A stretch of 13,229 bases of DNA from an uncultured Coriobacteriaceae bacterium. GTDB taxonomy: Bacteria; Actinomycetota; Coriobacteriia; Coriobacteriales; Eggerthellaceae. The notes under the pieces were generated by a model. It saw nothing but the letters and a program-made list of their open reading frames with translations. It did not search any database and was not told the DNA's origin. Numbering within the stretch: the first letter of the stretch is position 1; each line of letters begins with the position of its first letter. A program made the position numbers and the translations under genes. The DNA lies in the NCBI GenBank assembly GCA_902796815.1, contig CADBQL010000081.1:1-13229 (forward strand), read 5' to 3'. Shown one piece after another: positions 7,622 to 13,229 of this stretch.

Positions 7622-8551
7622 ATGGCAGTAGACCTTTCACCTATTGACGAGAGCCTGCTCGCGACCATCGCGAACCTTCATGGTATGCCGAAGGGCGCTT
7701 TCAACATCCGCCGCGACGGAAAGCTCGTCGAGCGTCACAGCTCGGCCTATATCGACATCGAAACCAAGACCGACAATCCCGGCATAGACATCAAGGTCAA
7801 GCCGGGCACGAAAGGCGAGTCCGTGTTCATTCCGGTCATCGTCACACAATCTGGTCTCAAAGATGTCGTGTACAACACGTTCTACATCGGTGAGGATTGC
7901 GACATCGAAATCATCGCTGGTTGCGGCATCCACAATTCGAGCCACGCGGCCAGTGAGCACGATGGCATCCACTCGTTCCACATCGGCAAGAACAGCCGCA
8001 TCAAGTACATAGAGAAGCACTACGGCGAGGGAGAGGGCACAGGAGAGCGCATCTTGAACCCCACGACCAACGTGTACATGGGCGAAAACTCCTTCTGCGA
8101 GATGGAGATGGTGCAGCTGCGCGGCGTCACCTCCACCGTACGAGAGACGAATGCCAAGCTCGAAGCCGGTGCCAAGCTCGTGTTGACCGAACGCTTGCTC
8201 ACGCATGACGACCAGCGGGCCGAGTCCAATGTCGTCATCGAGCTCGAAGGGGAGGACTCGAGCGTTCAGGTCATCTCGCGCTCGGTTGCCCAGGACAACT
8301 CGGTACAGGTTTTTAACCCGCTCGTCATCGGGCGCGCCGCCTGCCGTGGCCATGTCCAGTGCGATGCCATCATAATGGGCGACGCCCGCGTGAAGTCGAT
8401 TCCCGGCATCGAGGCCGATTCGCCCGATGCGATTCTCATGCACGAGGCCGCCATCGGAAAGATCGCCGGCGAGCAGATCACGAAGCTCATGACCCTCGGC
8501 CTGACCGAGGAGGAAGCCGAACAGGAGATCCTCGACGACTTTTTGAGTTAG
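7622..8551 (+). CDS. sufB: SufB/SufD-family Fe-S cluster scaffold (SmsB of the minimal SUF system)
   Basis: A 309-residue protein, much shorter than classical SufB (about 490) and SufD (about 420), consisting almost only of the right-handed beta-helix core and the C-terminal SufC-binding helices. It resembles the single SmsB scaffold considered related to the ancestor of both SufB and SufD. The cysteine in HVQCDAIIMGD (C247) aligns with the key cluster/sulfur cysteine of E. coli SufB, and MHEAAIGKIAGEQ (H274, E275) aligns with the conserved HEA segment at the SufB-SufD interface. Both catalytic positions are therefore kept in one polypeptide, consistent with a homodimer scaffold bound to two SufC. 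The end, LGLTEEEAEQEILDDFL, is the typical SufC-contact helix pair. ATG 7622 follows a good AGAGGAAAG ribosome site; the in-frame GTG at 7592 lacks one. The symbol is by homology; smsB would be equally apt. Confidence 0.88.
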   Translation: MAVDLSPIDESLLATIANLHGMPKGAFNIRRDGKLVERHSSAYIDIETKTDNPGIDIKVKPGTKGESVFIPVIVTQSGLKDVVYNTFYIGEDCDIEIIAGCGIHNSSHAASEHDGIHSFHIGKNSRIKYIEKHYGEGEGTGERILNPTTNVYMGENSFCEMEMVQLRGVTSTVRETNAKLEAGAKLVLTERLLTHDDQRAESNVVIELEGEDSSVQVISRSVAQDNSVQVFNPLVIGRAACRGHVQCDAIIMGDARVKSIPGIEADSPDAILMHEAAIGKIAGEQITKLMTLGLTEEEAEQEILDDFLS

Positions 8552-8557
8552 GCACTA

Positions 8558-8830
8558 TGACATAAAGTCTTAAGCGTATGACATAAAGTCGGGTTTTTTG
8601 TCATTAAGCGTTTTACTTATATATAGGAAGCACGCCTCCTTAAAGCGGAAGGTGATGGGGGAATCCACTGATAAGCTCATGCGGTTCGAAAGCACGGGTG
8701 CTACGGTGGTTTTCAACCATCTCCTTCCGTAGTCTATTCTATGACTAAAACGCTTAATGACAAGAAACACGACTTTATGTCACATACTACGACCAAAGAG
8801 CTTAATGACAAAAAACACGACTTTATGTCA
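8558..8830. repeat. Inverted-repeat cluster (four copies of one motif around a 130-bp core), MITE-like
   Basis: The 12-mer TGACATAAAGTC occurs at 8558-8569 (copy A) and 8579-8590 (copy B), and in reverse complement at 8771-8782 (copy C) and 8819-8830 (copy D). Copy B extends to 37 bp (8579-8615) and matches the reverse complement of copy C (8746-8782) at 35 of 37 positions. Copy D (8800-8830) matches B at 30 of 31. Copy A continues directly into TTAAGCG, as if 13 bp of copy B's middle had been removed. Each full unit also has TGACA and TGTCA facing each other. No transposase and no clear target-site duplication are seen. It fills the gap between sufB/D and the rimP promoter and, if transcribed, could fold into one long stem. 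Confidence 0.8.
8646..8729. other. Nested long hairpin inside the inverted-repeat cluster
   Basis: Bases 8646-8658 pair with 8717-8729 over 13 positions with a single T-T mismatch. The 58-base interior holds a second small dyad, AGCACGGGTGCT at 8691-8702, and GTGG 8707-8710, which can pair with CCAC 8664-8667 to extend the stem. The GC-rich core differs from the AT-rich flanking repeats. It could be a structured RNA, or the core of a non-autonomous mobile element. It does not fit a tRNA cloverleaf on either strand. Confidence 0.5.
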
Positions 8831-8873
8831 CGTTCAAAATGTGGTGAAGTTTCGAGCATGGCGCATGGTCGCT

Positions 8874-8902
8874 TTGCATGGAAGCGTGCGCTGTGATAGA
8901 CT
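8874..8902 (+). promoter_or_regulatory. Probable promoter of the rimP-nusA-ylxR-infB operon (extended -10)
   Basis: TTGCAT at 8874-8879 and TAGACT at 8897-8902 are exactly 17 bp apart, and TGA directly before the -10 supplies an extended TGn element. Predicted start is near 8909, giving a leader of roughly 117 nt before rimP. The -35 lies inside a dyad: GCGCA 8861-8865 and CGCTT 8870-8874 can pair with AAGCG 8882-8886 and TGCGC 8887-8891. GCATGG occurs three times here (8856, 8863, 8876). Confidence 0.55.
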
Positions 8903-8916
8903 ACCGTGAACGGTAG
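8901..8916. promoter_or_regulatory. Perfect palindrome over the predicted start site (operator candidate)
   Basis: CTACCGTGAACGGTAG has two perfect 7-bp arms separated by GA. It starts on the last two bases of the -10 hexamer and spans the expected transcription start, the classic place for a repressor to block open-complex formation. The transcript could alternatively use its right half only, so an RNA role is less likely. No candidate repressor gene is in the window. Confidence 0.4.
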
Positions 8917-8937
8917 AAGCGCTGCCGCAATACCATA

Positions 8938-8978
8938 GCTTTCGATGTATGAAAGTGGGCATGTCCCGCTTTCTTTTT
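8938..8978 (+). terminator. Leader attenuator of the rimP operon: intrinsic terminator with competing hairpin
   Basis: GAAAGTGGG 8951-8959 pairs with CCCGCTTTC 8965-8973 over nine positions (one G-U) around loop CATGT, followed by TTTTT at 8974-8978: a textbook intrinsic terminator 48 bases before rimP. GCTTTC appears both at 8938-8943 and in the 3' arm of the terminator (8968-8973), so GAAAG can pair with either; the upstream pairing (six pairs, 7-nt loop) would prevent the terminator. Premature termination in nusA-operon leaders controlled by NusA is known in E. coli; the same logic here is an inference. Confidence 0.65.
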
Positions 8979-9025
8979 GTATAAGGCAGTGTTTATGATG
9001 CTTTCGGACATGGAGGGAGGTCGAC

Positions 9026-9493
9026 ATGCTAACGAAACGGGAGCAGAGCTTGCTCGATGCGCTGGAGCCACATGCGAAGGCTCAGGGCATCGAAATCGTC
9101 ATGCTCGAAATCGTTGGGGCAAAAAAGTCGCCTACGATTCGTGTCTACATCGATACGAAGAACGGCGTGAGTTTTGACGAGCTTTCGAGCGCCCAGGCTT
9201 GGATCAACGACCTCATGGACGAAATCGACCCGTTCCCGGGAGCGTATATGCTTGAGGTTTCGTCGCCGGGAATCGACCGGCCTCTGCGCACGCTCGAGCA
9301 TTTCGAGCGGTTCGCGGGGGAGCGCGTTGTGGTCAAGACGACGTCTCCTATAGACGGGCGCTCGACATTCAGTGGCACGCTCGTCGGCGTTGAGGGCAAA
9401 AACGTCATCGTCGAATGCGAGGCAGACCGGTTCGAGGTGCCCTACGAATCGATAAAGAAAGCAAACGTCAAGGGCACCATAGACTTTAGATAA
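9026..9493 (+). CDS. rimP: Ribosome maturation factor RimP
   Basis: A 155-residue cytosolic protein for late 30S subunit assembly. The N-terminal alpha/beta half has the expected VMLEIVGAKKSPTIRVYID strand region and ends in the family hallmark LEVSSPGIDRPL (residues 76-87). The C-terminal SH3-like barrel follows (GERVVVKT ... FSGTLVGVEGKNVIVE). Length is normal. ATG 9026 has a very strong GGAGGGAGG ribosome site five bases upstream, which settles the start. It is the first gene of the operon, behind a leader with a terminator, and nusA begins 20 bp after its stop. Confidence 0.95.
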   Translation: MLTKREQSLLDALEPHAKAQGIEIVMLEIVGAKKSPTIRVYIDTKNGVSFDELSSAQAWINDLMDEIDPFPGAYMLEVSSPGIDRPLRTLEHFERFAGERVVVKTTSPIDGRSTFSGTLVGVEGKNVIVECEADRFEVPYESIKKANVKGTIDFR

Positions 9494-9513
9494 GCAGCAG
9501 GAAAGGAACCACC

Positions 9514-10722
9514 GTGGCTACATCTCAGTTGATCGAGGCGCTTCAGGAGCTTGCTCATGAGCGGAAAATCGATGAGTTCTACTTGATCGAAAGGCTCGAG
9601 GAGTCTTTGGCGTCGAGCTACCAGCGCATCTTGGACCTCGAGTGGGATGCACGTGTGACCATCGATCGTCAATCGGGAAAGATTTACGTGTACGAACTTG
9701 TGCCAGTAGGCGAGCCCGATGAGGAAACGGGCGAATATGCCGAATTCGAGGAGCGCGACGTGACGCCGAGCGATGTGAGCCGCATTGCCGCCCAGAATGC
9801 GAAGAGCGTTATCGCCGCTATCGTGCGCGATGCTGGTCGGCAGTCGATTTACGAGGAATTTTCCGGTCGCGTCGGCGACTTGGTAACGGGAACGGTGCTG
9901 CAGGGCACTCCCGATTTCACGATTATCAAGATTCGCGATGGCGTGGAGGCCGAGCTTCCGCATTACGATCAGAAGCGTAATCCCGGCGAGCGCAACGAGC
10001 GCCCCGCAAACGAGCATTACCGTCATAACCAGCGCTTGAAGGTACTCATCATCGAGGTGCGCGACCCCGCAGGCGACGCTCCGCGCATGCGCGGCGAACA
10101 GCAGCGTCCGCCAATCGTCGTTTCGCGTACGCACCCCGATTTGATTCGCCGTCTTTTCGAAATCGAAGTGCCCGAGATCTACGACGGTCTCGTGGAAGTC
10201 AAGTCCATCGCTCGTGAGCCGGGCGTGCGCTCGAAGGTGGCCGTTGCTTCGCGCGAGCCGAACCTCGACCCGGTCGGCGCCTGCGTCGGCCCTAAGGGCA
10301 GCCGCGTTCGCATGGTTGTCGAGGAGCTGCGCAACGAGCGCGTCGACGTTATCCAATGGTCCGACAACCCGGCCGTGTACGTGGGCAATGCCCTTTCGCC
10401 TGCGAAAGTCAATTCGGTTGCCATTGACGAGGAGAACCACTATGCGACGGTTATCGTTTCGGACGACCAGCTGTCGCTTGCAATCGGCAAGGAAGGCCAA
10501 AACGCCCGCCTCGCCGCTCGTCTGACCGGTTGGCACATCGACATCAAGAGCACGTCGTTCATCGGCGGTTCGCTCATAGAGGAAGATTTGCTCGTGGACG
10601 AGGAAGAAGAGGAAGAATCCGAATTCTGCGCGTTCGTGAGCGAGGATGGCGTAAGATGCCGCAATCATGCACGTCCTGGTGGACGCTATTGCGGAATTCA
10701 CGCCGATATGGAGCAGGAGTAA
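9514..10722 (+). CDS. nusA: Transcription termination/antitermination factor NusA with unusual Cys/His C-terminal tail
   Basis: A 402-residue RNA-polymerase-binding elongation factor controlling pausing and termination. Domains in order: NusA N-terminal domain about 1-115, S1 about 119-190, KH1 with GPKG loop 259-262, and KH2 with GKEG loop 325-328 followed by NARLAARLTGW. The E. coli-type AR1/AR2 acidic repeats are absent, as usual outside Proteobacteria. After KH2 comes an acidic run (EEDLLVDEEEEEESE) and then a compact C372-X9-C382-X10-C393-X2-H396 module with an additional H385, probably zinc-binding, which most NusA proteins lack. The GTG start at 9514 follows AGGAAAGG. The stop is 6 bp before the next start, so the genes are tightly linked; NusA may also regulate this operon through the leader terminator. 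Confidence 0.95.
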   Translation: MATSQLIEALQELAHERKIDEFYLIERLEESLASSYQRILDLEWDARVTIDRQSGKIYVYELVPVGEPDEETGEYAEFEERDVTPSDVSRIAAQNAKSVIAAIVRDAGRQSIYEEFSGRVGDLVTGTVLQGTPDFTIIKIRDGVEAELPHYDQKRNPGERNERPANEHYRHNQRLKVLIIEVRDPAGDAPRMRGEQQRPPIVVSRTHPDLIRRLFEIEVPEIYDGLVEVKSIAREPGVRSKVAVASREPNLDPVGACVGPKGSRVRMVVEELRNERVDVIQWSDNPAVYVGNALSPAKVNSVAIDEENHYATVIVSDDQLSLAIGKEGQNARLAARLTGWHIDIKSTSFIGGSLIEEDLLVDEEEEEESEFCAFVSEDGVRCRNHARPGGRYCGIHADMEQE

Positions 10723-10728
10723 GCGTCT

Positions 10729-11013
10729 GTGACGGTCATGGCCCAAAAGAGGATGCGCACGTGCATCGGCTGCTCTCAGCAATTTCCAAAAGAGCAGCTC
10801 AAGCGCATTGTGCGCACGCCAAGCGGGTCAATTGAGTTTGACGGCACCGGCCGAGCGTCTGGACGCGGTGCCTACGTTTGCAGCATGGCCTGCCTTGCAG
10901 AGGCGCTTAAGGCCAGACGGCTGCAGCGAAGCCTCAAGACTGCCATCAGCCAAGACGAGGCCGATGCTATCGTCGGGCATATGCTCGATGCATTCGGCGA
11001 CGATGTACGATAA
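10729..11013 (+). CDS. ylxR: YlxR/RnpM family RNA-binding protein
   Basis: A 94-residue protein of the YlxR family (named RnpM in Bacillus subtilis, where it interacts with RNase P RNA). It has the family's RTCIGC start motif (C12, C15), the basic strand KRIVRTPSG, and GRGAYVC with C51 and C55 ahead of the ARRLQRSL helix. The GTG at 10729 is preferred over ATG 10738 because CAGGAG at 10714-10719, inside the nusA end, lies nine bases upstream of it. It sits between nusA and infB as in most Gram-positive genomes; the ylxQ (L7Ae-like) gene that often follows in Firmicutes is absent, which fits an actinobacterial operon. Confidence 0.92.
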   Translation: MTVMAQKRMRTCIGCSQQFPKEQLKRIVRTPSGSIEFDGTGRASGRGAYVCSMACLAEALKARRLQRSLKTAISQDEADAIVGHMLDAFGDDVR

Positions 11014-11022
11014 GGAGAGAGT

Positions 11023-13229
11023 ATGCCGAGCATGCGCGTGAACCAACTTGCAAAGGAGTATGGGCTTTCCAGCAAGGAAATGCTCGACAAGCTGCGCGAA
11101 CTGAAGATTCCGGCCAAAAGCCACGCCAGCGTCCTAGCCGAACCGTATGTCGACAAGGTGTATAAGCTTTTGGGCAATCCCGCCGAACAGGCTGGTGAGG
11201 CCGAAGAGGTTGAGCGTCCCCTGACCAAGGAGGAACAGGAGGCCAAGGAGCGCGAGGCCGAAGAGGAGCGCGCCCGCCGCGAAGCCGTCGAGAAAGAGCG
11301 CGCCCGCCGCGAAGCGGAGCGCGCCGAGCGCGAAGCTGCGCAGGAATCGGAAGGCGGGGAAGAGGAAACCTCGCCAAATGCGGACAAGCCCAAGCCCGAG
11401 GCGCAAAGCCCGTTCGCCGGTCTTGAAAACCAGATAATCAGCGAGCGCGAGCGCGTCGAGCGCGAAGCCGCCGAAGCCAAGGCTCGCGCACGCGCGGCAG
11501 CAATCGCAAAGGAAGTTGCGAAAAAGCAGGCTGTCGAAGAAGCTCTGAGGAATCGCACGTCTGGGAAGAAAACCCAAGCGCCCGCACCCGTCGAGCAGAA
11601 GCCGAAGAAGGCCGCGCCGAAGGTCTCGTCGTCGAAGCCGAATAATTTCGGCTCGCTTCTCGACCAAATTGAAGCCGAGAAGAAGCGTATTGCCGAGATG
11701 AACCAAGCGCCCAAGGATGCGCCTGAGCCGAAGAAGACCCGCAAGAAGCAAACGCGTAACGAGCAGGTCGTACCTGAGCTCGAGACAGCTGATGAGGGCG
11801 AGGATCGTTACGCGAAGATGGCTGTTCAGGTCGAAAAGCTACAGCGTGACAAGGTGCTTGCTGACGCACGTGCTGCTGTCGCGGCGGCTTCCACTCACGA
11901 AGGCGAGGGGCGTCGTAAGAAGCGCAAAGAGAAGCGCCAGGCCGAAGCCCGTGAACGCGCTGAGCTCGAGGCGATCGAAAAGGGTCTCGACCCCGAACTC
12001 GTCCTCGACGAATCGGTCGTCGAGGTACCGCAGGGCGCGTCCGTCGCGAAGCTCGCCGAGCTGCTCGCCGTTCAGCCCAACGATATCATCAAACGCCTGT
12101 TCATGCTTGGCCAGGTGCTCACGCTCACGCAGACGATGAGCGATGACCTCATCGAGCTCGTGGCCGACGACCTTGGCCGCAAGGTTCGCGTCGTTTCGCC
12201 CGAAGAGGAATACGCCGTCGTGTACAACGACACGGAAGACGACCTTCTTCCGCGTCCGCCCGTGGTCACCGTCATGGGCCACGTCGACCATGGCAAGACG
12301 TCGCTGCTCGACGCGATTCGCCATACGGGCGTCGTTGCGAGCGAGGCCGGCGGCATCACGCAGCATATCGGCGCTTCGGTCGTCGACATCAATGGCAATC
12401 AGATCACGTTCATCGATACGCCTGGCCACGAAGCCTTTACCGCAATGCGTGCACGTGGTGCCCAGGTTACCGACGTCATCGTGCTCGTCGTCGCTGCCGA
12501 TGACGGCGTCATGCCGCAGACGATTGAGGCCATCAACCATGCCAAGGCGGCTGATGTGCCCATAGTCGTGGCTGTGAACAAGATCGACAAGCCGGGTGCG
12601 AATCCCGACCGCGTGCGCCAGGAGCTTACCGAATACGGTGTAATCCCCGAAGAATGGGGCGGCACGAACATGTTCGTCGACGTTTCGGCAAAGCAGAAGC
12701 TCTATATCGACGATCTGCTGGAGACCATCATCCTGCAGGCTGACGTGCTCGAGCTCAAGGCGAACCCGAATGCGCTCGCGTCAGGTTTTGTCATCGAAGC
12801 CAATCTTGACAAAGGCCGCGGCCCCGTGGCTACCGTGCTCGTACAGCGCGGCACGCTGCATCCGGGCGACTGCGTCGTGGCTGGCACGTCCTATGGCCGC
12901 GTGCGCGCGTTGATCAACCCGCGTGGCGAGCAGGTCAAGGAAGCTCGCCCAGCCGATCCTGCCGAGGTTCTCGGTCTTTCGAGCGTGCCGGTTGCTGGCG
13001 ACGAGTTCCGCGTTTTCGAGGACGAGCGCGATGCGCGCAAGCTTGCCGAGGAGCGCGCGTTCCGCGAGCGCCTCGCTGCTCAAGAGCAGAAATCGCACAT
13101 GAACCTCGACGATCTGTTCAGCCGCATCGAAGAGGGCAAGCAGACCGATTTGAACCTCATCGTCAAAGCCGACGTACAAGGCTCGATCGAAGCTTTGCGC
13201 GATGCTTTCGAAAAGATGGACCAATCCGA
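11023..13229 (+). CDS. infB: Translation initiation factor IF-2 (3' end outside window)
   Basis: An open frame of 735 codons runs to the right edge; the gene is incomplete. IF2 is the GTPase that places initiator tRNA on the 30S subunit and promotes subunit joining. Residues 4-55 form the first IF2_N domain (MRVNQLAKEYGLSSKEMLDKL). Residues about 60-330 are a low-complexity, highly charged linker rich in Glu, Arg, Lys and Ala, including a 20-bp unit repeated at 30-bp spacing (11266 and 11296). A second IF2_N domain follows near 335-385. The G domain has GHVDHGKT 419-426, DTPGH 465-469, NKID 519-522 and SAK 555-557, then domain II and the beginning of domain III (IVKADVQGSIEALR). ATG 11023 follows AAGGAGAG, which overlaps the ylxR stop, so translation is probably coupled. 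Confidence 0.96.
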   Translation, partial: MPSMRVNQLAKEYGLSSKEMLDKLRELKIPAKSHASVLAEPYVDKVYKLLGNPAEQAGEAEEVERPLTKEEQEAKEREAEEERARREAVEKERARREAERAEREAAQESEGGEEETSPNADKPKPEAQSPFAGLENQIISERERVEREAAEAKARARAAAIAKEVAKKQAVEEALRNRTSGKKTQAPAPVEQKPKKAAPKVSSSKPNNFGSLLDQIEAEKKRIAEMNQAPKDAPEPKKTRKKQTRNEQVVPELETADEGEDRYAKMAVQVEKLQRDKVLADARAAVAAASTHEGEGRRKKRKEKRQAEARERAELEAIEKGLDPELVLDESVVEVPQGASVAKLAELLAVQPNDIIKRLFMLGQVLTLTQTMSDDLIELVADDLGRKVRVVSPEEEYAVVYNDTEDDLLPRPPVVTVMGHVDHGKTSLLDAIRHTGVVASEAGGITQHIGASVVDINGNQITFIDTPGHEAFTAMRARGAQVTDVIVLVVAADDGVMPQTIEAINHAKAADVPIVVAVNKIDKPGANPDRVRQELTEYGVIPEEWGGTNMFVDVSAKQKLYIDDLLETIILQADVLELKANPNALASGFVIEANLDKGRGPVATVLVQRGTLHPGDCVVAGTSYGRVRALINPRGEQVKEARPADPAEVLGLSSVPVAGDEFRVFEDERDARKLAEERAFRERLAAQEQKSHMNLDDLFSRIEEGKQTDLNLIVKADVQGSIEALRDAFEKMDQS

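Noticed and set aside
6587..8574. GTCTTAAG shared by the sufC upstream region and repeat copy A
   Set aside because: An 8-bp match containing the palindrome CTTAAG is expected by chance over this distance.
8616..8745. Possible tRNA (TTGAAAA loop and GGTTCGAA-like sequence in the core)
   Set aside because: Neither strand gives a coherent acceptor, D, anticodon and T arm; the T-loop-like sequence is not flanked by a matching stem.
8570..8770. 66-codon minus-strand frame across the repeat core
   Set aside because: It begins and ends in the inverted repeats, has no ribosome site, and resembles no protein I know.
8746..8830. CRISPR-like repeat pair (copies C and D)
   Set aside because: Only two units with a 17-bp gap on one side, matching units inverted on the other side, and no cas genes.
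8734..9027. 97-codon minus-strand frame with a repeated peptide DIKSCFLSLS
   Set aside because: The repeat is the translation of repeat copies C and D, which happen to be 48 bp apart (in frame). The start lies in the rimP ribosome site and no ribosome site serves the frame.
10872..11744. 290-codon minus-strand frame opposite ylxR and infB
   Set aside because: Its Ser/Arg/Ala-rich sequence is the antisense of the charged IF2 linker; the infB frame is continuous and has all G-domain motifs.

Overview
The window reads like chromosome of a moderately GC-rich actinobacterium, most likely a Coriobacteriia / Eggerthellaceae-type gut anaerobe. Three things suggest this: large membrane hybrid histidine kinases ending in an ILEFMP tail, a two-gene minimal SUF (SMS-type) iron-sulfur assembly pair instead of a full suf operon, and a rimP-nusA-ylxR-infB cluster with no ylxQ. 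This assignment is an inference from gene content; no marker gene settles it. All recognised genes are on the + strand.

Bases 1-6394 are signalling genes. The window opens in the last codons of a probable HD-GYP-type protein. Next come two paralogous hybrid kinases, each with HisKA, HATPase, receiver and HPt modules; the second starts one base after the first stops. The first (1281 aa) senses outside the cell through two dCACHE domains in tandem, both carrying an amino-acid-binding residue pattern. The second (802 aa) has a six-helix membrane sensor instead. Neither has an output domain, so both should pass phosphate from HPt to a separate regulator.

Bases 6395-8551 hold a GC-rich hairpin after the kinases, a promoter with a 9-bp tandem repeat in its spacer, and the pair sufC-like (smsC) and sufB/D-like (smsB). 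Together they should form the ABC-ATPase/scaffold complex that builds Fe-S clusters. The two genes are 154 bp apart and the gap can fold.

Bases 8552-9025 are non-coding but full of structure. A 273-bp cluster of inverted repeats (four copies of one 12-mer, two in each orientation, around a 130-bp core with its own long hairpin) is followed by a strong promoter with a palindrome at the expected transcription start. A leader then contains an intrinsic terminator and a competing upstream hairpin, which is an attenuator layout.

Bases 9026-13229 are the housekeeping rimP-nusA-rnpM(ylxR)-infB operon (30S maturation, transcription elongation/termination factor, RNA-binding protein, IF2). infB runs off the right edge. 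The unusual item here is the NusA C-terminus: an acidic linker and a compact C-X9-C-X10-C-X2-H module that looks like a zinc-binding knuckle, not the usual NusA ending.
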